Shown: positions 40,313-49,205 of the stretch, piece by piece
How positions within the stretch are numbered: position 1 is the first letter of the stretch
Layout: the number at the start of each line of letters is the position of its first letter
IMG/VR virus record: IMGVR_UViG_3300009093_000525
Location: 1 to 61,807 of that record
Length of the DNA: 61,807 nucleotides
Strand: one strand, 5' to 3'
DNA from: a virus
Program-made: the position numbers and the translations under genes
Notes under the pieces: model-generated
Seen by the model: the letters and a program-made list of their open reading frames with translations, nothing else
Told to the model about the DNA's origin: nothing
Database searches by the model: none

Positions 40313-41074
40313 ATGCAGCACGTTTTCGGTGCCGGTGCCGTTTGGGGCACCCCGCTGACCGACGCCTATGGCGCCTCGATCGCCAACCCGACGCCGATCC
40401 TGTGCGGCGTCATGCAGGACATCTCGGTCGACATCAGCTTCGACGAGAAGCTCCTCTATGGCCGCAAGAACTTCGCGGTCGCGCGCGGTCGCGGCAAGGG
40501 CAAGGTCGACTGGAAGTCGAAGTTTGCTCAAGTCAGCGGTCGCGCTATCGCGCAGCTGTTCTTCGGGCAGGCGGTCTCCGCCGGCCTGTTCGCCGACTAT
40601 CTGGATGAGACCGGCACTGCGATCCCGGCGTCGACGCCCTACACCATCACGCCGACCATTCCCGGCACCGGCACCTGGATCAACGATCTCGGCGTCCGCT
40701 CGATCACGGGCGTTCCCTTCGTGTGCGTCGCCGCGAGCCCGGCTGCCGGCCAGTACACGGTCGCGAACGGCGTCTACACCTTTGCCGCGGCCGACCAGGG
40801 CGCGACGGTGTTCATCTCGTTCCAGTACACGGCCACCTCGACCGTCGCCCAGAAGTCGACGATCATGAACGTGAACATGGACCAGCCGCCGGTCTTCCGG
40901 CTCGACCTCTTCCACAGCTATGCCCAGAAGGGCCTGTCGCTCAGCCTCTTCAGCTGCGCGTCCAGCAAGCTGTCGCTCGCGTCCAAGCAGGACGATTTCA
41001 TGATCCCCGAACTCGACGGCTCCGCGATCTGCGACAGCCTCGGCCGGCTCGGCACCTGGGGAACGGCGGAGTAA
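40313..41074 (+). CDS. Major tail tube protein
   Basis: This 253-residue protein (MQHVFGAGAVWGTPLTDAYG...) is beta-rich and lies in the tail-tube position. 'FDEKLLYGRKNFAVARGRGK' resembles the tube-protein core, and 'ITPTIPGTGTWINDLGVRSI' plus the following ~60 residues may be a surface insertion. GGAG precedes the ATG. It would form the tube through which DNA passes. Confidence 0.85.
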   Translation: MQHVFGAGAVWGTPLTDAYGASIANPTPILCGVMQDISVDISFDEKLLYGRKNFAVARGRGKGKVDWKSKFAQVSGRAIAQLFFGQAVSAGLFADYLDETGTAIPASTPYTITPTIPGTGTWINDLGVRSITGVPFVCVAASPAAGQYTVANGVYTFAAADQGATVFISFQYTATSTVAQKSTIMNVNMDQPPVFRLDLFHSYAQKGLSLSLFSCASSKLSLASKQDDFMIPELDGSAICDSLGRLGTWGTAE

Positions 41075-41079
41075 GGCCG

Positions 41080-41535
41080 ATGGCAACCCTCAACATCCTC
41101 GATCGCTCATTCGATCTCCCGCGCTACAAGCTCGGCAGCATGATTAAGGCGGCGCCCTTTATCGACGCGCAAAAGTCGCGCGAAGAGGCGATCGGCAAGC
41201 GCGAGGCGGCCTTGGTCAGCCAGGGCGTGCCGGTCAGCAAGCCCGGCGAGACCCGAACGATGGTCGAGCTTTTCGAGGGCATCTCCGACACGGTCGCGGT
41301 GCTCCATATCGGCGTGTCGAAGATTGATCCATCGGTCACGCTCGACGCGATGCTCGAGGATGTCGACAACACCGTGGAGGCCTACACGGCGCTCACCAGC
41401 GTCATGAAGGCGGTGCTTGGCAATTCCGGCCTGAAATCGGGGGAAGCTCCGGCCCCCTCGGCGCAGGCGGAAGCCGAGGCGGCCTCGAACAGCAGCTCCG
41501 CGCCCTCATCTATGAGCTCGTCGCAGCCGGAGTAG
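41080..41535 (+). CDS. Tail assembly chaperone, upstream frame
   Basis: This 151-residue protein (MATLNILDRSFDLPRYKLGS...) is the tail chaperone before the tape-measure gene, as in lambda G and GTA-like modules. Its last ~35 residues are Ser/Ala-rich (AQAEAEAASNSSSAPSSMSS), which is what a superseded frame looks like. A second coding frame resumes in the -1 register just before its stop. It would bind the tape measure during tail assembly. Confidence 0.8.
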   Translation: MATLNILDRSFDLPRYKLGSMIKAAPFIDAQKSREEAIGKREAALVSQGVPVSKPGETRTMVELFEGISDTVAVLHIGVSKIDPSVTLDAMLEDVDNTVEAYTALTSVMKAVLGNSGLKSGEAPAPSAQAEAEAASNSSSAPSSMSSSQPE

Positions 41536-41849
41536 AGGGCGGCTCGATCCGGCGCATCGAGGAGGATTGGGACCTCTTCGATGTCGCTGGCATTCGCGAG
41601 CATTGGGCCGATCACGGTCCTCCCACACACATAGCGGTCGCGATCATCGCGGCAGCGCTTGGCAACGATCTGCGTCGCCCAGCAGAGGAACGGCCCTCCG
41701 AGGAGGCGGCCGTCCCCGCTGGCGCGCCGACGATCGAGCAGTTGGCCGCGCTCGCGCGCGTGGTTCCTGGCGGGGACACCGCCGAGGCTTCCCGCGTGAT
41801 CCTTGAAGCCATGGCGGCCGGCAATTTCCCAGGAGGTGTCGATGGCTGA
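41440..41849 (+). CDS. Tail assembly chaperone extension by likely -1 frameshift
   Basis: This frame has no ATG/GTG/TTG start of its own. In the -1 frame the DNA encodes a convincing protein: EQQLRALIYELVAAGVEGGS, IRRIEEDWDLFDVAGIREHW and an alpha-helical tail ending NFPGGVDG at TGA 41847-41849, overlapping the tape-measure start. Conserved siphovirus chaperones are made as a fused G-GT product by this type of slip. A GGGGGA run at 41439-41444 is a candidate slippery site, but the exact site is inferred. Confidence 0.75.
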
Positions 41850-44775
41850 CGACAACGAGGCAAAGGTCAAAATCACGGCCGATGCCACTGGCGTCCAGCC
41901 TGGCGTCGACACCGCCAAAGAGGATCTGAGCGGCCTCGCGCCCTATCTCCAGCAGCTGAACGCGCAGTTCGCCGAACTGGCAGCCACGATCAAGGAATCG
42001 ATGGCGACCAGCACGGCGGAAGTCGCCGAGATGGCCGAGGAGATGAAGATCCTTGAGGAGGAGACGGAGCAGGAGGCTCTCTCTCTCAAGGAATTGGCGC
42101 TCATGGCCAAGGAGGGTGCGGAGGGCATCGAGGGGATGAAGGCCGCCGCGGCCGAGTTTGCCGAGGTGTTCATCGCGGCCTTCGCGATCGAGGAAATTGC
42201 CGATTGGGCGAAGGAATTCGCCGAGGCGGCCGAGCATGTCGAACATCTGGCACAGACCTTCGGCATGACGACGACCCAGATCCAGCAGCTGAACGCCGTC
42301 GCGATCACGACGGGGATCAGCCTCGACACGATCACCCGGGGCATGCAGGTACTGGATAAGAACGCCGTTCAGGCGGCAGAGGGCAACTCGGCTGTCGCCA
42401 CGGCCTTCAAGGCGGTCGGCATCGCGGCGAACGACGGCTCGACGCAGTGGCAGCGTCTGATGACCATCGCCGACAAATTCAAGGAGATGGATGACGGCCC
42501 GAAGAAGGTCGCGCTTGCCATGGAGTTGCTCGGCCGGTCCGGCGCGCAGCTGATCCCGGTCCTCAACATGGGGTCCGAGGGGCTCGAGCAAATCGCGGCG
42601 AAGGCAAAGGAATATGACGTCGCGCAGACCGAGGTGTCGGCGTCGGCGCAGGAAAGGGGCGCGGCGCTCGCTGAAAGCATCAACGAGGGCAAGCTCGCCT
42701 GGCAGGGGCTGACCAACATCCTCGGCGATGCCTTTGCGCCGACGCTGAAGGAGATCGTCGACAGCATCGACGGCCTAATCGCCGCGATGATCGAGAGCTA
42801 CAACGAGGGCGGCATCGTCGCCACGGTGTTTGAGGTCATCAAGATCACCGTCGAGGAGGTCGGCGCCGTCATTAACGGCTTAGCGGCGATCTTTTCCGAA
42901 CTCTGGAGCGTCGTCTCCGAGGTGCTGGGCGAGATCGCCAGCACGGTCGCCGATCTTTTTGGCGTCACGATCCCCGGATCAGTCACGCGCGGCGACGTCG
43001 CGCTGAACATTTTCAAGGACACGATCACGGTCCTGAAGGACGCGGTCATCGTCGCGTGCGAGATCATCCGTGGCTCGCTGATGGTGCTGATCGACTATGT
43101 CCGCATGTTCGCGAACGCCGCCCATGACGCTTTGACGCTCCAATGGGATAAGATCGACAACGACTGGAAGGTCGGCTGCGATCGGATGGCGAAGGATGTC
43201 GAGGACGCCGCCAAGCGCATCCAGAACGCGATGTCGGAGGCTGGGGCGGCCATCTCGGCGGCGATGCATGGCGAAGCGTTGCCGGCCGGTGAGGGCGGCA
43301 TCAAGGAAGGGGAGGGCGCCGGCGGCGACTTCAATCCGAAGCTCGGTGCCGAGCCAAAGGAGAAGAAGCCGAAGGACGATCTGGTCCAGCGTCTCCAAGA
43401 GGAACTGACCGAAAAGAAGCTCGCGTGGTCGATGGAGCAGGACGCCCAGGACGGCGCCCAGCAGTACAGCCTCGCGAGCGAGGCGGAATTCTGGAAGGAC
43501 GCGCTGAGCCGGCAGGATCTGACGGTCAAGGACCGCCTCGCGATCGAGCAGAATTACCTCCAGGCGCACGGGGAGCTCGTCAAACAGGACATCGAGAAGG
43601 TCGTCGACGGCTTCAAGGGGCAGCTCGCGGCGTACAAGAACAATGCCGATCAGCAGATGGATATCGCCACGAAGGAGGCGGATTTCATCAAGCAGAAGTA
43701 CGGTGCCGAAAGCACCGAATACGCGCAGGCGCAGGCCCAGATTGCGGCGATCGCCGAGCGCGTCTCGTCCCAGCGGATCGCACTGGCGAAGGAAACGTCG
43801 GACGAGATCAATAGGATCGCGAACGACGGTATCGCGGCCCAGGAGAGCGCCGCCAAGTTCCGGGTGCAGATGGGTGTCGAGACGGACGCGCAAATGCTCC
43901 AGCAGGAGCGCCTGTTCGAGGCCCAGCGATTCCAGATCCAGGAGCAGGCTCTCCTGCAGCAGAAGAGCCTTGTCGATCCGCTCCACGATCCCCTCAAATT
44001 TCGGCAGGTCTGCGACCAGATCCAGGACCTCGAACGCCAGCATCAGCAGCGCCTGACACAGATCGATCAGCAGTCAGCCCTGCAGCGGACGATGATCGAG
44101 AGGAACGCGATCACCCAGACCGGCAGCGTCTGGGGCCAGCAAATCTCGAAGATGTTGACCCTGCAGCAGGGTTTCATGACGACCGTGCGCGGCCTCTATA
44201 CGGGCATGGTCGACGTCGTCGCCTCGGCGCTGGAGAAGATCATCGAGAAATGGGTCGAGCAGCAGCTCGCCGCGCTCCTCCTCAAGCGAACGACCCAATC
44301 GGCCGACGGCATCGCGTCCGTCACGTCGAACGCAGCAGTTGCCGCGTCGGCCGCTTATGCCGCGACGGCGGCGATCCCGATCGTCGGGCCCGAACTTGCG
44401 CCGGCGGCTGCTGCGACCGCCATGGCCGGCGCAATGTCGTTCGCGCCGATGGCTTCGGCCTCGCGCGGCTGGGGCGAGGTTCCGTTCGATGGCGCGATCA
44501 CCGAGCTTCACAAGGAGGAGATGGTGCTCCCGGCGAACCTTGCGACGCCTTTGCGCTCGATGCTGACAGGCGGCGGTCTGCCCGCGACAGCAAACATGCC
44601 GAGTGCGATCGCCGGCCCCGGTGGCGACTTCCACTATCACGACCACAGCGGACGCCTCACGGATGCCGATATCATGGCCAAACGCAGCATCTTCGCGAAG
44701 GCTTGGCGTCAGGCGCACCGGGAAGGCGCCTTCACGAAATTCCTGAGCAGTCCGTCTGGCCGCAACGGTCTCTAG
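41842..44775 (+). CDS. Tail tape measure protein
   Basis: This 977-residue protein begins at an ATG preceded by AGGAGGTG. It has long coiled-coil segments (residues ~20-110 and ~470-760) and hydrophobic stretches around 300-430 and near 820-880, and ends in a glycine/His-rich tail (GGDFHYHDHSGRL). Length would set tail length, and the hydrophobic part probably enters the inner membrane on infection. It follows the chaperone genes in canonical order. Confidence 0.92.
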   Translation: MADDNEAKVKITADATGVQPGVDTAKEDLSGLAPYLQQLNAQFAELAATIKESMATSTAEVAEMAEEMKILEEETEQEALSLKELALMAKEGAEGIEGMKAAAAEFAEVFIAAFAIEEIADWAKEFAEAAEHVEHLAQTFGMTTTQIQQLNAVAITTGISLDTITRGMQVLDKNAVQAAEGNSAVATAFKAVGIAANDGSTQWQRLMTIADKFKEMDDGPKKVALAMELLGRSGAQLIPVLNMGSEGLEQIAAKAKEYDVAQTEVSASAQERGAALAESINEGKLAWQGLTNILGDAFAPTLKEIVDSIDGLIAAMIESYNEGGIVATVFEVIKITVEEVGAVINGLAAIFSELWSVVSEVLGEIASTVADLFGVTIPGSVTRGDVALNIFKDTITVLKDAVIVACEIIRGSLMVLIDYVRMFANAAHDALTLQWDKIDNDWKVGCDRMAKDVEDAAKRIQNAMSEAGAAISAAMHGEALPAGEGGIKEGEGAGGDFNPKLGAEPKEKKPKDDLVQRLQEELTEKKLAWSMEQDAQDGAQQYSLASEAEFWKDALSRQDLTVKDRLAIEQNYLQAHGELVKQDIEKVVDGFKGQLAAYKNNADQQMDIATKEADFIKQKYGAESTEYAQAQAQIAAIAERVSSQRIALAKETSDEINRIANDGIAAQESAAKFRVQMGVETDAQMLQQERLFEAQRFQIQEQALLQQKSLVDPLHDPLKFRQVCDQIQDLERQHQQRLTQIDQQSALQRTMIERNAITQTGSVWGQQISKMLTLQQGFMTTVRGLYTGMVDVVASALEKIIEKWVEQQLAALLLKRTTQSADGIASVTSNAAVAASAAYAATAAIPIVGPELAPAAAATAMAGAMSFAPMASASRGWGEVPFDGAITELHKEEMVLPANLATPLRSMLTGGGLPATANMPSAIAGPGGDFHYHDHSGRLTDADIMAKRSIFAKAWRQAHREGAFTKFLSSPSGRNGL

Positions 44776-44824
44776 ACAGCCAGCGCCCGCGCTGTAGGTT
44801 CGCCGCGGGGCAGGGGAGGCATTT

Positions 44825-45496
44825 GTGCGCGGATTTATGATCGTTGGGGCTTTGGCGCTGCTGGGAGCGTCGGCGCCGCCGACGGCTGACCAAATCGGCC
44901 CCGCGCCGTCGTTCGATCAGGCCGTTGCCGCAGGCGAAGCCGCGATCAAAGCCTCGCTGGTGGACCCCGACTCAGCGAAGATCCGCTGGCCCTACAATTT
45001 CGTGGGTGGTTCGCTGAAGCCGCTATTCAGCAAGACCCAGTATGGCTTCTACACGTGTGGCTTCGTCAACGCTCGGAACCGGATGGGCGGCTACACCGGC
45101 GACCAGTGGTTCCTGATCATGCTGCGCGATGGCCAACTGGTCAGCCTCGATATCGGGAATGCCGATCAGGTATCGGCGGCCTCGGCCACATGCCCTGGTC
45201 TCGTCAAGCAGGGGACCTTGTCGCCGGCGCCGTCAGCCGTCGCTTCGACGGCCGTGCCCGCGCCCGGCCCGCTCGGCATCCGCTTCCAGCCAACGCCCTA
45301 TGGAGCGATGATCGCGACGGTCGAGCCCGGATCGATCGCCGAGATGGCTGGTCTCAGGCCCGGCGAGGTGATCGAAAGCGTCAACGGCATCCCGATCAAG
45401 GCGATGGCGCCTGCCGACATGATCGCGGCGGTCGCTGCGCCTACGGCGTCTGCGTTCGGGATTATCGGAGCCGGACAGGTGAAGGTGAGGCCGTAG
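44825..45496 (+). CDS. Secreted PDZ-domain protein inside the tail module
   Basis: This 223-residue protein has a cleavable-looking signal peptide (RGFMIVGALALLGASAPPTA). A ~110-residue globular domain with two cysteines (YTCGFVN and ATCPGL) follows, then a PDZ-like domain from about residue 140 (LGIRFQPTPYGAMIATVEPG, 'AEMAGLRPGEVIESVNG'). PDZ domains bind protein C-termini and usually mark periplasmic factors. A GGGGAGG precedes the GTG. It interrupts the tail gene order and is probably a lysogen-expressed moron. Confidence 0.8.
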   Translation: MRGFMIVGALALLGASAPPTADQIGPAPSFDQAVAAGEAAIKASLVDPDSAKIRWPYNFVGGSLKPLFSKTQYGFYTCGFVNARNRMGGYTGDQWFLIMLRDGQLVSLDIGNADQVSAASATCPGLVKQGTLSPAPSAVASTAVPAPGPLGIRFQPTPYGAMIATVEPGSIAEMAGLRPGEVIESVNGIPIKAMAPADMIAAVAAPTASAFGIIGAGQVKVRP

Positions 45497-45569
45497 AGCT
45501 GACGCTTCATCTATAGATTCGACAGGGCAATCAAGAAACGATAGCACCTCTCTAACAGGGGAGGCGTTC

Positions 45570-46517
45570 TTGCTTGATCAGTTCGACAGGTCGTGTTTGT
45601 TCTACGACTTCGAGGTGCTCACATCGCCGCGGGATGGCGGTTTGATGGAATTTGCCCGGTTCGCTGACGACATTATTGCTCGCAGTAAAGCTGGCTTAGC
45701 GTTTAAGCTTGTCGATAAAGTTCAAAAGATAGCGCGCGTTTCTGACGCAAAGCGTGAAGTTCTGAAGGATGGCAGCCCCGCTCTTGCGTTAGTGGTTACT
45801 TTCGGTGATCGTCGGGGTGCGGATCCGGCGTTTGTTAATTTCGCCACCGGCGGCGTTCGCCCGATTGCACGGGGAGACGGTGAGGCCAAGGGCTATTCTG
45901 CACACATTTTGTTTCGACTTCAGCCATACGACGATCGGCCAACTCGATATGGGGCTCTTATCGAAGAGGTTCCGAGTGTAGGCCGAACGATCTTGGAGCG
46001 CCTGCTCAACAGCGAGTTCGCCGCCATCGCGGAAGAGAAAGGACTCCACTTTCGGCGTGAGGGCGCGAAAAACGATATAAAGGCCAGGCCATACTCCTTT
46101 CTTTCGGGTCGAAAGTCGGAGCAATTTGATCGAGCCTTGGGTGGTGGTCAGTTCAGTCCAGTCGAGTTGATCGACACGCGGCTCGTTCAGACGGGGATGG
46201 ACGAGGCGCCGGGCGTGAAGGTCAAGAGCCGCCATCTGACCGTTAAGATAACCCCCCAACCCGGCGAGGCTATGCGGGCAGCGCTTGAGCGGCTCCAGGG
46301 CATCGCCGCTCGCGCTGGTTACGACCATATGCGCGTGAGATGGCGCGAAGGGGCGGACAAGCGCCTCGAAAGCGCGCTGCTTCCGACGGCATTGCGCGAC
46401 ATTGGCGAAGCGCTCTACGTCAAGCGAGAGACCGTTCGTGTCACCCGGGCGCTCACTGAATGCGATCCGACAATTCGGCCTGATTTGCTTAGCGCTATGA
46501 TTTCGATTTTCGCGTAG
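45570..46517 (+). CDS. Unknown soluble cassette protein A
   Basis: This 315-residue protein has a TTG start with GGGGAGG six bases upstream. It begins LDQFDRSCLFYDFEVLTSPR and is predicted mixed alpha/beta without transmembrane segments. Recognisable units are 'LALVVTFGDRRGADPAFVNF', 'HILFRLQPYDDRPTRYGALI' and a C-terminal '...RLQGIAARAGYDHMRVRW'. I do not recognise a family. GC is lower than in the tail genes and the gene lies between tape-measure and tail-tip genes, so it was probably gained separately with its membrane partner. Confidence 0.7.
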   Translation: MLDQFDRSCLFYDFEVLTSPRDGGLMEFARFADDIIARSKAGLAFKLVDKVQKIARVSDAKREVLKDGSPALALVVTFGDRRGADPAFVNFATGGVRPIARGDGEAKGYSAHILFRLQPYDDRPTRYGALIEEVPSVGRTILERLLNSEFAAIAEEKGLHFRREGAKNDIKARPYSFLSGRKSEQFDRALGGGQFSPVELIDTRLVQTGMDEAPGVKVKSRHLTVKITPQPGEAMRAALERLQGIAARAGYDHMRVRWREGADKRLESALLPTALRDIGEALYVKRETVRVTRALTECDPTIRPDLLSAMISIFA

Positions 46518-46543
46518 AAGGGTATGCAGAATCGGAGATGCTT

Positions 46544-47131
46544 GTGGCAACGTTGCTCGCGCCGCTCATATATCTGCGCGTGAAGCAGCCTATGAAGCGA
46601 CGGTACGATCTGGTCATTCCATCGGCGGGAGCCTTGTCGCTCACCGGCCTACTGATCGTCTGGCCTGGCCATGCTTCAATTTTCGGCTCCGAAGGGTTCC
46701 TGCATAACCTCCAGAGCCTTTTTGCCATCCTCGGGGGATTCTTCGTTGCCGCACTGACGCTGCTCAGCACCTCAGACAGCCCCGTGCTGAAAGCCCCGCT
46801 CGCTGGATGGCCAGCTGCCACATTGCGGGGCATCGATGGCCCTCTGAGCCGGAAGCGCTTCCTTTGCCTGCTCTTCGGATACTTGGCATTCTCTGCTTTC
46901 AGTCTCTACGCAATCGGCATGGTTGCCATGCTAATAGCGCCGGGCCTCAAGCCACTTGTCGCGCCAGCCTGGCGGTCGCCCATCTCTGCAGCTTTTCTGC
47001 TGCCATATGGATTTTGGCTGACCCATATGTTCATATCGACGCTAATCGGTCTTTATTATTTCACGGATCGGCTGCAGCGACCGGATAACACAATATTGGA
47101 AAAGGAACGGCAACGGGTGTCGGCTGAATAG
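46544..47131 (+). CDS. Polytopic membrane protein, cassette partner B
   Basis: This 195-residue protein has about four transmembrane helices: near the N-terminus (LVIPSAGALSLTGLLIVW), residues ~60-75 (LFAILGGFFVAALTLL), ~105-130 (FLCLLFGYLAFSAFSLYAIG) and ~150-170. The basic C-terminus is cytoplasmic. The GTG at 46544 has GGAG six bases upstream, whereas the ATG at 46538 abuts it directly. It follows protein A by 26 bp and forms a likely two-gene unit. Family unknown; a membrane effector or sensor is possible. Confidence 0.7.
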   Translation: MATLLAPLIYLRVKQPMKRRYDLVIPSAGALSLTGLLIVWPGHASIFGSEGFLHNLQSLFAILGGFFVAALTLLSTSDSPVLKAPLAGWPAATLRGIDGPLSRKRFLCLLFGYLAFSAFSLYAIGMVAMLIAPGLKPLVAPAWRSPISAAFLLPYGFWLTHMFISTLIGLYYFTDRLQRPDNTILEKERQRVSAE

Positions 47132-47257
47132 GCCGCTTGCCCTAAACCGGCAAAACCAGTACCGAATCCATAGCGTCGCGCAATGCGCCCGCGATCTCCC
47201 ATAGGTCCAGCTCTGAGCGCCTGAGGCGCGATCCGTCCGCGTGTCCGGGAGGTATGC

Positions 47258-47914
47258 ATGGTGCAGCCCTTCCTGCCGGCGCGCTGGACGCTCGCCACCG
47301 TCGATGCGGTCGATGATCCGAGCGTCTATCCGGACGCGCTGGCGGCGGGCTTCTTCGCGCTGAAGACGCCGGTATGGTCCACCAAGATCGCGACGGCATC
47401 GTCGGGCCGCGAGCGCCGGCTCCAGCTGTGGAGCTATCCACGCTGGCAGTTTAAAATACCGTACGAGGTTCTGCGGGCCCAGGCGGATAGCCCGGAGGTG
47501 CAGAAGCTCTGGGCTTTCTTCAACAGCCATGCGGCGCAGGCTGGCGAATTCTCTCTGCGCGATGCGACGGACTTTCAGGCGGCCAACGCCCCCTTCGGTG
47601 TCGGCGACGGCGCGACGACGACGTTCCAGCTCTCGCGAACCATGGGCTCGGGGGATATCAGCTTTTCGGAGCCAGTGTTCTCGATCAGCGGCATGCCTGC
47701 GATTCTTGTCAACGGCGTCGCGACGACCGCCTTCACGCTCGGCGCTTTGGGCAAGGTGACCTTCGAAACAGCGCCCGCAGCGGGCGTCAGCATCACATGG
47801 TCGGGGCAATTCATGTTCCGAGTTCGCTTCACGGCGGACACGCTCGATACCGCCCAAATCCTAGCCAATGGCTGGACCAGCCAGGGCGTCGAACTTCTGA
47901 GCATCAAGCCGTGA
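47258..47914 (+). CDS. DUF2460 distal tail protein
   Basis: This 218-residue protein matches the DUF2460 (TIGR02217) family found in gene transfer agents and siphophages: 'ALKTPVWSTKIATASSGRER', 'LQLWSYPRWQFKIPYEVLR', 'LWAFFNSHAAQAGEFSLRD'. It forms the distal tail ring. The ATG has GGGAGG upstream. It begins a GTA-like tail-tip block. Confidence 0.88.
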   Translation: MVQPFLPARWTLATVDAVDDPSVYPDALAAGFFALKTPVWSTKIATASSGRERRLQLWSYPRWQFKIPYEVLRAQADSPEVQKLWAFFNSHAAQAGEFSLRDATDFQAANAPFGVGDGATTTFQLSRTMGSGDISFSEPVFSISGMPAILVNGVATTAFTLGALGKVTFETAPAAGVSITWSGQFMFRVRFTADTLDTAQILANGWTSQGVELLSIKP

Positions 47915-48765
47915 AAGCTTCGACACCTCAGCTCCGCGCGCTCCTGGCGACCGGAAACTACGTCTGGGCCGATATCTGGACGATCACCCTCAACGGCGGA
48001 ACGGTCATCCGCTGGACCAGCGCAGACCGAGCCGTCACCGCGTATGGCCAGACCTTCGCTCTGGGCCCGGCGATCGACCGTAGCGCCATCAGCGAGAAGG
48101 TCGGCTTCGAGGTCGCCACGATGGTCGTGAACCTCGACGCTGGCGACGACGATCTGATCAATGACACTCCGATCATCCAGTTCATCGCCAATCGCGGGCT
48201 GGATGGCGCGTTGGTGAGGCTGGAGCGCGCATTCAAGCCGACCTGGGCGGATCCGACCACTGGCACGGTCATCCGCTTCTCAGGCCGCGTGACCTCGATC
48301 GGGAACATCGTCGGGACGCACGCAGAGATCACGGTGTCATCGCATCTGATCCTGCTCAACATCAACGTCCCGACCGAACTTTATCAGGTCCCGTGCCTGC
48401 ACAGCGTCTATGACGCCGGCTGCGGGCTCGATCCGGAAGATTTCGCTGCCACCGGCATCATCGCGTCCGGAGGCAGCGCGCTAGGTTTCGGGTCGAATTT
48501 GGGCGGAGGTGCCGGCATCTATAGCCAGGGCCGGATCGCCTTCCTGACGGGCGCCAATGCAGGCGTGTCGCGGTCGGTGAAGACCTTCGACGGCGCGGGG
48601 GGCGTTGCGCTGATCGAACCGCTTCCGGCCGTCCCGGCAGCCGGCGACACGTTCCGCGCCTATCAGGGCTGCGATCTGACGATGGCGACCTGCCATGACC
48701 GGTTCAACAATCTCGGTCACCTCAAGGCCACGCCGTTCGTGCCGATTCCGCAGACGACGCTCTGA
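47911..48765 (+). CDS. DUF2163 tail hub protein
   Basis: This 284-residue protein fits the DUF2163 family, the gene-transfer-agent hub ('STPQLRALLATGNYVWADIW', 'TNYTVASHL'-like region and 'YQGCDLTMATCHDRFNNLGH' near the C-terminus). The final conserved cysteines may bind Fe-S or zinc. It would form part of the baseplate hub with the DUF2460 protein. GTG start in an overlap. Confidence 0.88.
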   Translation: MKASTPQLRALLATGNYVWADIWTITLNGGTVIRWTSADRAVTAYGQTFALGPAIDRSAISEKVGFEVATMVVNLDAGDDDLINDTPIIQFIANRGLDGALVRLERAFKPTWADPTTGTVIRFSGRVTSIGNIVGTHAEITVSSHLILLNINVPTELYQVPCLHSVYDAGCGLDPEDFAATGIIASGGSALGFGSNLGGGAGIYSQGRIAFLTGANAGVSRSVKTFDGAGGVALIEPLPAVPAAGDTFRAYQGCDLTMATCHDRFNNLGHLKATPFVPIPQTTL

Positions 48766-49190
48766 TGGTTGCGCGCGCCGACGTCGTTGCTGAGGCGCTC
48801 AGCTGGGAGGGAACGCCATATCATCCGCGCGGGCGCGTGAAGGGGGTGGGGGTCGACTGCGCCCAGTTGCCGATCGCGACTTTTGCCGCAGTCGGCATGA
48901 TCCCGGCGATCAATCCGGCCTATGCATCCGACTGGATGATGCACCGCGACGAGGAGCGGTTCCTGCAGATTGTCCGGGAATATGGGCGCGAGATCGACCG
49001 CGACCACGTCCTGCCGGGCGATTTCGCCATCTGGAAATTTGGCCGCTGCTACAGCCATGGGGCAATCATCATCGATCTGCCGGTGGTCCTGCACGCGGTG
49101 ATCCGTGGCGGGGGCGTCGTCCGGGCCGACCTCGATCGTGACGTCGATCTCGCAAGCCGCCCTGTGAAGTTCTTCACGCTTTTCGACTGA
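48765..49190 (+). CDS. NlpC/P60-type tail peptidase
   Basis: This 141-residue protein belongs to the NlpC/P60 peptidoglycan peptidases of phage tails and GTAs. The catalytic Cys lies in GVDCAQLPIATF (~residue 32) and the His in YSHGAIII (~99). It would cut peptide cross-links locally during DNA entry. Directly adjoins the hub gene. Confidence 0.88.
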   Translation: MVARADVVAEALSWEGTPYHPRGRVKGVGVDCAQLPIATFAAVGMIPAINPAYASDWMMHRDEERFLQIVREYGREIDRDHVLPGDFAIWKFGRCYSHGAIIIDLPVVLHAVIRGGGVVRADLDRDVDLASRPVKFFTLFD

Positions 49191-49205
49191 TCTCCGGAGG
49201 CGTGG

